A stretch of 11,200 bases of DNA from an uncultured Ruminococcus sp. GTDB taxonomy: Bacteria; Bacillota; Clostridia; Oscillospirales; Acutalibacteraceae. This document shows, piece after piece, positions 1-6,451 of the stretch. Within the stretch, counting starts at the first letter, position 1; every line of letters begins with the position of its first letter. Both the position numbers and the translations under genes were made by a program. The notes under the pieces were generated by a model. That model was given only the letters and a program-made list of their open reading frames with translations, was not told the origin of the DNA and made no database searches. The stretch spans positions 1 to 11,200 of the forward strand of contig CACYDB010000186.1 in NCBI GenBank assembly GCA_902773035.1, read 5' to 3'.

Positions 1-139
1 AGAAGTTGACGGCGGTATCAACTCTGATACAGCAGCTGCTGTCAAGGCAGCCGGCGCTGATGTGCTCGTATCCGGCAGTTATCTGTTCAACGCGGATGAT
101 ATGTGCGATACTGTTACAATAATTAAGGAAGTAAACTGA
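1..139 (+). CDS. rpe: Ribulose-phosphate 3-epimerase, C-terminal fragment (5' end outside window)
   Basis: This is the last 45 codons of a gene whose start lies upstream; the reading frame begins at base 2 and stops with TGA at 137-139. The enzyme interconverts ribulose 5-phosphate and xylulose 5-phosphate in the cytosolic pentose phosphate pathway. The fragment opens with EVDGGIN, the family's strand carrying a catalytic Asp. It continues through AGADVLVSGSYLF, which matches the phosphate-binding Gly-Ser segment at the end of the TIM barrel. A C-terminal helix follows and the protein ends at the expected distance from these motifs. The stop codon overlaps the start of the next gene by one base (TGATG), so the rnf-like genes are probably co-translated with it. 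Assignment from these motifs is fairly secure despite the short length. Confidence 0.85.
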   Translation, partial: EVDGGINSDTAAAVKAAGADVLVSGSYLFNADDMCDTVTIIKEVN

Positions 140-1125
140 TGCACTTTATTGATATAAAAAACAATAATAATGAGCGGCATAGCTGGATCGACATGATGCT
201 GACACTGCTTACGCTGGAAGTGATGTCCTTTTTCTATAACGGACTTCACTCGGCGGCACTTGCAGCTGTATGCCTTATTTCTTCGCTTGCTGCTGAAGCC
301 GTATGTCTGAGACTTATGAAGAGAAGTTTCACGGCGGATGATCTCCCTGTATCAACAGATGCACTCATTACTGCACTTATGCTGCCTGCCGTGTTCGACT
401 ATGCACCAGCTTGCATTGCCTGCATCTTTGCAGTTGTTGCTGCTAAGAGTGTATTCGGCGGAAGAAACAATATGATCTTCTCTCCGGCTGCGGCTGCGTA
501 CTGTTTTCTGTATACATCCTGGAAGGGACAGATCCTGCTCTTCCAGCAGCCACATGATACGGCGGGAGTATTTGAGACTCCTGAAACGCTTGTCAACTCG
601 GCAAGCCATGTTTTCAACACATCCGGCAAATTTGCGTACAGCGGTTTCGAACTACTGATGGGCAATTTCCCCGGACCTGCCGGAGCGGTGAGTATACTGC
701 TTCTGCTTATAGCTTCTGTTATCCTTATCGCAAGAAAGGACATATCGGCCGGTGCTTTTACCGGTACAGTGATCGGTGTTGCTGTAATGTCGGCTATTTC
801 ACCGTGTTCTGACAGCTTTGTTTCGTCGTTCATACTTACGCTTTGTAATAATATGATGCTGTTTGCGGCATTGTTCATAATATCAGATCGCAGGATAGCT
901 CCGAAAAGGGCGTATTACGCATTTTTTTACGGTTTCTTTATTACTGTTTTTGCTTATGTTATCACGGTAACTACAGCAAAGGAGAATGCCGTGGTTATTG
1001 TTTCGGTCCTCTTTACACCTGTATCTCTCGGTCTGAAGAATCTTGAAAAGAAGATAGAACTGGCAGTCAGGGAGGATTTGTCCCCCGGCGCTTCCGGAAT
1101 GGAGGTGAAGGCCGATGTACAGTGA
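139..1125 (+). CDS. rnfD: RnfD/NqrB-like integral membrane protein lacking a recognisable flavinylation motif
   Basis: A 328-residue polytopic membrane protein. In Rnf/Nqr complexes RnfD carries FMN covalently on a Thr and forms part of the ion-translocating core. Family landmarks visible here are FGGRNNMIFSPAA (106-118; the family has FGG.G.NPFNPA), MGNFPGPAG (174-182; family LGNI.GSIG) before a transmembrane helix, and IISDRRIAPKR (247-257; family MATDP.T.P). Hydrophobic segments fill about residues 75-105, 183-198, 205-222, 227-249, 258-280 and 284-298. Where the (S/T)GATPL flavin site should lie, just before MGN, the sequence is LVNSASHV (151-158). The usual Asp and Gly are lost and Ser156 stands where Thr is expected, so covalent FMN is doubtful. 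An AAGGAA site at 125-130 precedes the start, which overlaps the rpe stop. The 3' end overlaps the next gene by 11 bases. Membership in the family is well supported; function as a redox subunit is not. Confidence 0.82.
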   Translation: MHFIDIKNNNNERHSWIDMMLTLLTLEVMSFFYNGLHSAALAAVCLISSLAAEAVCLRLMKRSFTADDLPVSTDALITALMLPAVFDYAPACIACIFAVVAAKSVFGGRNNMIFSPAAAAYCFLYTSWKGQILLFQQPHDTAGVFETPETLVNSASHVFNTSGKFAYSGFELLMGNFPGPAGAVSILLLLIASVILIARKDISAGAFTGTVIGVAVMSAISPCSDSFVSSFILTLCNNMMLFAALFIISDRRIAPKRAYYAFFYGFFITVFAYVITVTTAKENAVVIVSVLFTPVSLGLKNLEKKIELAVREDLSPGASGMEVKADVQ

Positions 1126-1768
1126 CCCTGCCAATAAAACCAGCAGCAGATTTGACGGCCTGCTTGCTGATAATACCGTTCTATCTGCTCTTATGGTAAT
1201 TTCACCTGTCATCATGTGCAGTGATACTCTCAGAAATGCAGAGGCACTGATATATGCATTTTCGGCCATAACCTTTATCTCGGTGATACTGTGTTCGTTT
1301 GTGCCGAGGAAGCTGCCCTATGCAGTCAAGGTGATTATATACGCAGCTATAGCAGCTCTCGTCTATATACCGGTAAAGAGCCTTGCACAAGTCACTTATC
1401 CGGGCATAGTTTCAAGAGTCGGAATATACTTCCCGTTGCTTGCAGTGAATTCTCTGATCGTATTCAGAGGAGAATCGCTGTTTTACGGCGTTAAGAAGGC
1501 AAGGATGATCACATCGCTGACATTTTATATCCTCGGCTTTGATGCAGTTATGCTTGTTACAGCTGTCATTCGTGAGCTCTTCACATATGGCACATTTAAC
1601 AGCCATATGGTCGATGTGTCTCCGACAGTCAGCGGACTTGGAATGCCATTCGGCGGCTTCATCCTCCTCGGTCTTATGTGTGGAGTATACAGAAAAGTTC
1701 GTTCGGCATTAAGACCGGCTTCTGATGCGGAAGAGAGAAAGGAGGGATCAGATGTTTCTGGTAACTGA
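1115..1768 (+). CDS. rnfE: RnfE/NqrD-like membrane protein with both cluster cysteines replaced by serine
   Basis: A 217-residue protein of the Rnf-Nqr family, which forms one half of the NqrD/NqrE-type membrane pair that normally binds a [2Fe-2S] cluster between subunits. The N-terminal half-repeat NTVLSALMVISP (20-31) aligns with the family's NPV..QLLGLCP, and FVPRKLPYAVKV (62-73) with the IPK..RIPVYI segment. FPLLAVNSLIVFRGES (106-121) aligns with PLI.VNCI..GRAEAF, and VIRELFTYGTF (151-161) with the IRE..G.GTL motif typical of RnfE rather than RnfA. The two conserved Cys positions are Ser30 (TCA, 1202-1204) and Ser113 (TCT, 1451-1453). Cys35 and Cys60 exist but fall at other positions. About six hydrophobic helices are apparent, followed by a charged C-terminal tail. 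A GGAGGTG site (1101-1107) lies 7 bases before the start. It overlaps rnfD by 11 bases and the next gene by 17. Family assignment is good by eye; the paralogue call (E rather than A) rests on motif and order. Confidence 0.8.
   Translation: MYSDPANKTSSRFDGLLADNTVLSALMVISPVIMCSDTLRNAEALIYAFSAITFISVILCSFVPRKLPYAVKVIIYAAIAALVYIPVKSLAQVTYPGIVSRVGIYFPLLAVNSLIVFRGESLFYGVKKARMITSLTFYILGFDAVMLVTAVIRELFTYGTFNSHMVDVSPTVSGLGMPFGGFILLGLMCGVYRKVRSALRPASDAEERKEGSDVSGN
1738..1745 (+). promoter_or_regulatory. Strong ribosome binding site fixing the rnfA-like start
   Basis: AAAGGAGG lies 6 bases upstream of the ATG at 1752. An in-frame ATG at 1725 would add nine charged residues but has no comparable site at the right distance and would lie upstream of this sequence. 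The 1752 start is therefore preferred. Confidence 0.8.
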
Positions 1769-2324
1769 TCTTCTGGTTCTTCTCGGAGCAAATCTGATCC
1801 TTGTACAGGCTCTTGGCATCAGCACGATATTCGTGGCTGCAGGAAACAGGAAAAACCTCATATGTACGGCTATGGCAATAACCGTATTCACAACGATAGG
1901 TTCTGCCGGAGCCTGCGCGGTTGACAGTATTCTACCGAAAAGTGCGGCAGATCTGAGACTTTTGCTCTATGTGATTGTTATCGGTGCAGTTTACATCTGC
2001 ATCCTGACCGGCACATATATGCTGAACAGGAAGTTTTTTGAGTCAGTACGCAGGTATATCCATATATCAGCATTCAACTGTGCTGTTATGGGAACTCTTC
2101 TTTCTATAAGCGGCAGAGCCTATGATACTGTAGGCGGGATAGGCTTTAAAGGCTATATCCTCGGCGGACTTGAAGCAGGATTCGGCTTCATCATTACAGC
2201 TCTTATGCTTCTTGCTGCATACAGAAAACTAAATTCGTCAAAGGTACCGGCTTCTTTCAGGGGATTCCCTGCAATGCTGGTATATCTCGGGATTATTTCA
2301 ATGGCAGTTTTTGCGCTAAGATAA
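1752..2324 (+). CDS. rnfA: RnfA/NqrE-like membrane protein with one of two cluster cysteines replaced by serine
   Basis: A 190-residue, six-helix Rnf-Nqr family protein, the partner of the RnfE-like protein in a pseudo-symmetric membrane pair. LVQALGISTIFVA (17-29) aligns with the family's FLGICPFLGVS. SAFNCAVMG (106-114) aligns with TNCAVLG, LEAGFGFIITALML (140-153) with GAGLGFTLALVLF, and VPASFRGFPAML (165-176) with VP..FRGFPI.LI. The last of these is diagnostic for RnfA/NqrE rather than RnfE. Of the two Cys that ligate the intramembrane [2Fe-2S] cluster in characterised homologues, the first is Ser24 (AGC, 1821-1823) and the second is retained as Cys110. The upstream start at 1725 is rejected in favour of 1752 because of the AAAGGAGG site. 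The start lies inside the 3' end of rnfE (17-base overlap). The gene that follows is not rnfB, unlike the usual clostridial order C-D-G-E-A-B. Confidence 0.8.
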   Translation: MFLVTDLLVLLGANLILVQALGISTIFVAAGNRKNLICTAMAITVFTTIGSAGACAVDSILPKSAADLRLLLYVIVIGAVYICILTGTYMLNRKFFESVRRYIHISAFNCAVMGTLLSISGRAYDTVGGIGFKGYILGGLEAGFGFIITALMLLAAYRKLNSSKVPASFRGFPAMLVYLGIISMAVFALR

Positions 2325-2363
2325 ATAGATAAAGCGTATCAGTTATGATTAGGAGTAACCGGA

Positions 2364-3602
2364 ATGAAATTCAGAAACAAGGGAAGGAAAATCTACAAAA
2401 CAAAAGAAAAGAACTATTATGGGAAAAGTCCTGCTGACAGGATCCTGTCGACCTGCCTTACCCTGCTTCTTGTCGGAGGCATCGGCGTAGTCGGCTATAG
2501 CGCAGCAGGTCCCATACTTAATTTTACCCGTAAACAGGGAGATGATCCTCAGAATGATCTCCCCTTTACCATTGATTCATCGGGATTCAAAGGCGGAGAC
2601 GGAACCTCTTCAGAGGATATCTTTCAGCCGGAAGAGCCTGCTTCTGAGGATGCTGCTGAAACGTCGGAAGCACCAGACGTCAAGGCGGAGGAGTACTCAG
2701 CTGTTGCTCTGACCGTAAACGATGTTATGACCGTCGAGTCGCTGAAAAACGCTCTTGCAGCCATACCTGCCGAAGAGCATATCAGATATGTTGAGATACC
2801 GCTCAAGATTGCCGGTGGAGAGGTATGTTTCAATTCTACAAATGAAGAGGCCTGGAGATCGGGAGCTGTAAAATCGATGATCATGCTTCCTGAGTACGCT
2901 GAGACAATCAAGGAAGCCGGCTTCCGGCCTGCTGGCTTGCTCAGCACATACAGCGACAACATAATGCCTGCGTCATATCCGCTTGCAGGTTATATGACTG
3001 CTGACGGAAAGGATCAGTGGATAGATGACAGCTATGAAGCCGGCGGAAAACCATGGCTTTCACCTTATTCCGAGCTGTCAGTCAACTATCTGAGCTACCT
3101 TTGCGGCGAGGCTGTCGAGGCCGGCTTTGACTATGTTGTATGCTCGGATTTCACATTCCCCGTTTTCAGGGAGACAGATCTCTCGCTGCTCGATGAAAGG
3201 CTGAGCCGGAAGGACAGGTTTACCGCAATGACTTCTGTTGCTAATTCATTGTATACAAAATGCCTTGAGGGCGGTGTTAAGATGTTTGTTGAGGTATCCG
3301 CCTCAGATCTCCTTTCCGGAAAAGGAGAGGTGTTGCAGCCTATGATGCTTTCAACCGGCACAGTAGTGCTGAATATCGACATAGATCACCTTGCAGCCGG
3401 TATTTCTGACGGAAAGACTATCTACGAATTTACAGGCACACCTGCTGAGATCACTGAAAAAGCGTTAGGCTTTCTTGCCGACCGTTTCAAGGATTTCAAT
3501 ACTGTTATAAGGATATCCGGCACAGGCATCTCAACTGAGGAGCTTCTGAAAGCACGCGATATTGCGCGAGATAAGGGATACAATTCCTATGTTATCGGCT
3601 GA
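2364..3602 (+). CDS. Membrane-anchored extracytoplasmic protein with a divergent DUF4015-like (putative glycoside hydrolase) domain
   Basis: A 412-residue protein in three parts. A Lys/Arg-rich cytoplasmic start (1-26) leads into one hydrophobic segment (about 27-52) that fits an uncleaved signal anchor with the rest outside. Then comes a low-complexity linker rich in Asp, Glu, Pro and Ser (about 57-110), then a globular domain (about 112-412). The domain resembles the TIM-barrel DUF4015 family of putative glycoside hydrolases. It has a KPWLSPYS stretch (229-236; family LAWLDP.N), then AGFDYVVCSDFTFP (253-266), which matches GFDEIQFDYVRFP with the acidic residue displaced by one and the Arg lost. 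The ending (IYEFTGTPAEI..) recalls the PYEIV helix. Those changes make catalysis uncertain; a carbohydrate-binding or structural role is possible. An AGGAG site (2351-2355) sits 8 bases before the ATG, and only 39 bases separate it from the rnfA-like gene, so co-transcription is likely. Family assignment is by eye and moderate. Confidence 0.6.
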   Translation: MKFRNKGRKIYKTKEKNYYGKSPADRILSTCLTLLLVGGIGVVGYSAAGPILNFTRKQGDDPQNDLPFTIDSSGFKGGDGTSSEDIFQPEEPASEDAAETSEAPDVKAEEYSAVALTVNDVMTVESLKNALAAIPAEEHIRYVEIPLKIAGGEVCFNSTNEEAWRSGAVKSMIMLPEYAETIKEAGFRPAGLLSTYSDNIMPASYPLAGYMTADGKDQWIDDSYEAGGKPWLSPYSELSVNYLSYLCGEAVEAGFDYVVCSDFTFPVFRETDLSLLDERLSRKDRFTAMTSVANSLYTKCLEGGVKMFVEVSASDLLSGKGEVLQPMMLSTGTVVLNIDIDHLAAGISDGKTIYEFTGTPAEITEKALGFLADRFKDFNTVIRISGTGISTEELLKARDIARDKGYNSYVIG

Positions 3603-3633
3603 CTGCTGATACAACTACAGAACCTATAAAGCA

Positions 3634-3646
3634 CCGGATCGTCCGG
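3634..3646 (+). repeat. Short perfect inverted repeat upstream of hprK
   Basis: CCGGA-TCG-TCCGG forms a 5-bp stem with a 3-base loop in the 60-base gap before hprK, ending 16 bases before its ATG and just ahead of the GGGAG ribosome binding site (3651-3655). There is no T-run, so it is not a standard terminator. It does not fit the cre consensus. It may be a small mRNA hairpin or chance. Confidence 0.3.
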
Positions 3647-3662
3647 AGATGGGAGTATTATC

Positions 3663-4628
3663 ATGGCAGAGAATTTCAAAGTCTCACTTCAGAAGGTAAT
3701 TGAAGAATTTCAGCTTGAAGTTATCTACGTACACAAAGATGCAGAGACTATAATGATTGACGAGAACGATATCAACCGTCCTGGTCTTCAGCTTATGGGA
3801 TTCTATGAGTATTTCAACCCAGAGCGTATACAGATCATAGGAAAGATGGAGTTTGCATATCTTTCTACTATTGACGAGAAAACAAGGCGTGAAAGACTTG
3901 AACTGCTTTTTGCCCAGCGTCTTCCCGCTTTAATAATCACCCGTGAACTTCCGTACTTCGGAGAGATGCTTGAGCTCGCAAAGGAATACGAGGTACCGCT
4001 CCTTCGCAGCAAGGAAAGCACTTCAAACTTCATGTCAGGTCTCATTGCTTTCCTGAACCTGAATCTTGCACCGAGAGTCACCCGTCACGGTGTACTTATC
4101 GAGATCTACGGCGAAGGTGTATTTATCACAGGCGAGAGCGGCGTTGGTAAGAGTGAAACAGCCATTGAGCTTGTAAAGCGAGGACACAGGCTTGTTGCTG
4201 ATGATGCAGTTGAGATACGTAAGGTGTCTAATATAAGCCTTGTCGGCAGTTCGCCGGATAATATCCGCCATTTCCTTGAACTCCGCGGCATCGGAATCAT
4301 CAATGCAAGAAGGCTTTTCGGTATCGGTGCTGTTAAGATGACGGAAAAGCTTGATCTTGTTGTTAATCTTGAACAGTGGGACAAAGAAAAGGTGTATGAC
4401 CGTATGGGTATCGATACAGAATATGTATCCCTTCTCGGCGTAAAGATACCGTCCCTTACTATTCCTGTAAAACCAGGCCGTAACCTCGCTGTAATTCTTG
4501 AGGTTGCCGCTATGAATAACAGACAGAAGAAAATGGGTTATAACGCCGCTCAGGATCTGCTTACAAGTCTCGGAATGGAAATCGACGATGAGATGATCGA
4601 GAAGCGAGTCATCAACGAGTGGGATTAA
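3663..4628 (+). CDS. hprK: HPr kinase/phosphorylase
   Basis: A 321-residue bifunctional enzyme that phosphorylates Ser46 of HPr (or Crh) with ATP or PPi and reverses the reaction by phosphorolysis. It sets carbon catabolite repression through CcpA in the cytosol of low-GC Gram-positives. The N-terminal regulatory domain spans about 1-130. The catalytic domain shows RHGVLIEIYG with His142, the Walker A loop GESGVGKS (157-164), VADDAVEI with Asp180 and Asp181, and the family signature LELRGIGIINARRLFG (about 205-220). Length matches the usual 310-330 residues. A GGGAG site (3651-3655) stands 7 bases before the start. Ala codons are GCA, GCT or GCC only (none of 18 is GCG), unlike the genes that follow. 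It sits between a carbohydrate-related anchored protein and murB. Identification is secure. Confidence 0.97.
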   Translation: MAENFKVSLQKVIEEFQLEVIYVHKDAETIMIDENDINRPGLQLMGFYEYFNPERIQIIGKMEFAYLSTIDEKTRRERLELLFAQRLPALIITRELPYFGEMLELAKEYEVPLLRSKESTSNFMSGLIAFLNLNLAPRVTRHGVLIEIYGEGVFITGESGVGKSETAIELVKRGHRLVADDAVEIRKVSNISLVGSSPDNIRHFLELRGIGIINARRLFGIGAVKMTEKLDLVVNLEQWDKEKVYDRMGIDTEYVSLLGVKIPSLTIPVKPGRNLAVILEVAAMNNRQKKMGYNAAQDLLTSLGMEIDDEMIEKRVINEWD

Positions 4629-4659
4629 CCCGATATAATATAAAAAAGGAAAAACTGAT

Positions 4660-5568
4660 ATGGATAAATTTGATATTATTTACGACAAAGCGTCATCACT
4701 TGGCTGTAAAATCAAGCGTGACGTTCCGATGAATAAATACACAACTTTTAAGATCGGCGGAAACGCCAGACTTTTCTGTGAGGTTGAAAACAAAACTCAG
4801 CTTTCAACGCTCATCACAGCCTGCGCCGAGAATGACGTTAAATACATAGTGATCGGCAAGGGCAGTAACATTATCGTCAACGACAACGGGCTCGAAATGC
4901 TCGTAATCAAGCTTACAGGTGAGTTTACGACCGTCCAGCGTATTGACGAAACAACACTCTACTGCGGAGCGGGACTTTCTCTCGCGGGACTTTGTAAGGA
5001 GGCGGAGGAAAATTCGCTCTCAGGTCTTGAATTTGCGTGGGGAATACCGGGTTCGGTAGGCGGCGCCGTATTTATGAACGCGGGAGCCTACGGCGGTGAA
5101 ATGAAAAACGTTGTCTATTCTGTCAATCATATTGATAAAGACGGCAAATTCGGCACTATCAAGGCATGTGACCTTGATTTAGGCTACCGCCACAGCGTAT
5201 ACAAGGAGAACGGCTTTACGATTATCGGCGTTGTAATTAAGCTCAAGCTTGATAATAAGAATGAAATCCGCAACCGTATGGATGATTTTATGGGCAGAAG
5301 AAAGGATAAACAGCCTCTCGACTATCCGTCCGCGGGCTCAGTATTCCGCAGACCCGAGGGAGCCTACGCGGGTGCCCTGATTGAACAATGCGGTCTTAAA
5401 GGCGCGTCGGTAGGAGGCGCTCAGGTATCGCCCAAGCACGCGGGATTTATTGTAAATACGGGAGGCGCTACCGCCGAGGATGTCAAAAACCTCATCGAAA
5501 AAATCCAGACAACAGTCAAAAACGAAACAGGCTACGATTTAAAGAGAGAAGTTATTTTTCTAAATTAG
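4660..5568 (+). CDS. murB: UDP-N-acetylenolpyruvoylglucosamine reductase
   Basis: A 302-residue FAD-dependent cytosolic enzyme that reduces UDP-GlcNAc-enolpyruvate with NADPH to UDP-MurNAc, the second committed step of peptidoglycan precursor synthesis. The FAD-binding PCMH-type domain begins with TTFKIGGNA (28-36) and continues with VIGKGSNIIV (about 64-73) and WGIPGSVGGAVFMNAGAYGGE (about 127-147). The MurB C-terminal domain has YPSAGSVFRRP, whose Ser227 is the proton donor, and GGAQVSPKHAGFIVN. It ends in REVIFLN with the catalytic Glu297. Length and the absence of a Tyr-loop insert fit type II MurB of Firmicutes. A weak AAAAAAGGA site (4642-4650) precedes the start. Ala is often GCG (about 10 of 21), in sharp contrast with hprK upstream. 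Identification is secure. Confidence 0.97.
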   Translation: MDKFDIIYDKASSLGCKIKRDVPMNKYTTFKIGGNARLFCEVENKTQLSTLITACAENDVKYIVIGKGSNIIVNDNGLEMLVIKLTGEFTTVQRIDETTLYCGAGLSLAGLCKEAEENSLSGLEFAWGIPGSVGGAVFMNAGAYGGEMKNVVYSVNHIDKDGKFGTIKACDLDLGYRHSVYKENGFTIIGVVIKLKLDNKNEIRNRMDDFMGRRKDKQPLDYPSAGSVFRRPEGAYAGALIEQCGLKGASVGGAQVSPKHAGFIVNTGGATAEDVKNLIEKIQTTVKNETGYDLKREVIFLN

Positions 5569-5575
5569 AATTATT

Positions 5576-6448
5576 ATGGAATTTGTCATTATAACGGGAT
5601 TATCGGGAGCGGGCAAAACCTCCTCGCTTCACGCTATGGAGGATATAGGCTTTTACTGTGTAGATAATCTTCCGTCAGCTCTGCTCAACACATTTTATAA
5701 TCTTTGCGAAACCTCAACCGATAACCTGATGAAAAAGGTAGCGGTTGTTATAGACGTGCGCGGAGGCGAAAACCTCAACAATCTTTACGATGATATTCTG
5801 AGCTTCAAGGAGAGGCGCAAGCCCATAAGGCTTATGTTCCTTGACGCGCGCGAGGATGTGCTTATTACTCGTTACAAGGAAACCCGCCGCCGTCATCCGC
5901 TTGCAGATGTGGTTCCCGATAATTCATTGGAGAGCGCTCTGCTTTTGGAGACTTCATATCTCGAGCCCTTCAAAAAGCTCGCTGATTATATAGTTGATAC
6001 CACAAACGTCACAACAAAGCTTTTAAAAGAGCGTATCACGGGACTTTACCTTTTGTCCGACGAAAAGTCGATTATACTGACTTTCATCTCCTTCGGCTTC
6101 AAGTACGGCGTTCCGACCGACTGTGACACGGTTTTTGACGTACGCTGTCTGCCCAATCCCTTTTATATTCCCGAGCTCAAGGAAAAAACAGGTCTTGACC
6201 GGGAGGTTGTAGACTATGTTTACAGCTCAAAGGATACGGCTGTTTTTGTAGATAAGCTGAAATCCTACCTCGATTTTGCCGTGCCTCTCTATCTGAAAGA
6301 GGGCAAGGCTGAGTTAGTTGTCGGAATAGGTTGTACAGGCGGTAAACACAGGAGCGTCGCGATAGCCAAGAGTATGAGCGACCATTTTAATCATCTGGGC
6401 TACAAGTCCTCGGTTTATCACCGCGATATGAAGAAAAATATTACATAA
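5576..6448 (+). CDS. rapZ: RapZ/YvcJ family P-loop nucleotide-binding protein
   Basis: A 290-residue cytosolic protein. In E. coli RapZ is the RNase E adaptor that directs decay of the GlmZ small RNA and so controls glucosamine-6-phosphate synthesis. In Bacillus the homologue YvcJ binds and hydrolyses nucleotides and has been linked to competence; the RNA target here is unknown. The N-terminal kinase-like domain opens with the Walker A loop GLSGAGKT (8-15) and has EDIGFYCVDNLP (22-33) and a VVIDVRGG strand (about 57-64). The C-terminal domain carries RCLPNPF and the signature GCTGGKHRSV (252-261), with HRDM near the end. Only 7 bases separate it from murB and there is no clear Shine-Dalgarno sequence, which suggests translational coupling. 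Three bases downstream begins whiA, without the yvcK gene usually found between them. Confidence 0.95.
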   Translation: MEFVIITGLSGAGKTSSLHAMEDIGFYCVDNLPSALLNTFYNLCETSTDNLMKKVAVVIDVRGGENLNNLYDDILSFKERRKPIRLMFLDAREDVLITRYKETRRRHPLADVVPDNSLESALLLETSYLEPFKKLADYIVDTTNVTTKLLKERITGLYLLSDEKSIILTFISFGFKYGVPTDCDTVFDVRCLPNPFYIPELKEKTGLDREVVDYVYSSKDTAVFVDKLKSYLDFAVPLYLKEGKAELVVGIGCTGGKHRSVAIAKSMSDHFNHLGYKSSVYHRDMKKNIT

Positions 6449-6451
6449 ACT

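Noticed and set aside
1725..1751. Longer N-terminus for the rnfA-like gene from the ATG at 1725
   Set aside because: It would add nine mostly charged residues not seen in the family and ignore the AAAGGAGG site placed correctly for the ATG at 1752.
3625..3646. Possible rho-independent terminator upstream of hprK
   Set aside because: The stem CCGGA/TCCGG is only 5 bp and no run of T follows; the downstream sequence is GA-rich and acts as a ribosome binding site.
4634..4639. TATAAT hexamer between hprK and murB as a possible -10 promoter element
   Set aside because: No TTGACA-like hexamer is present 16-18 bases upstream and there is no extended -10 TG; the gap is AT-rich, so the match is easily chance.
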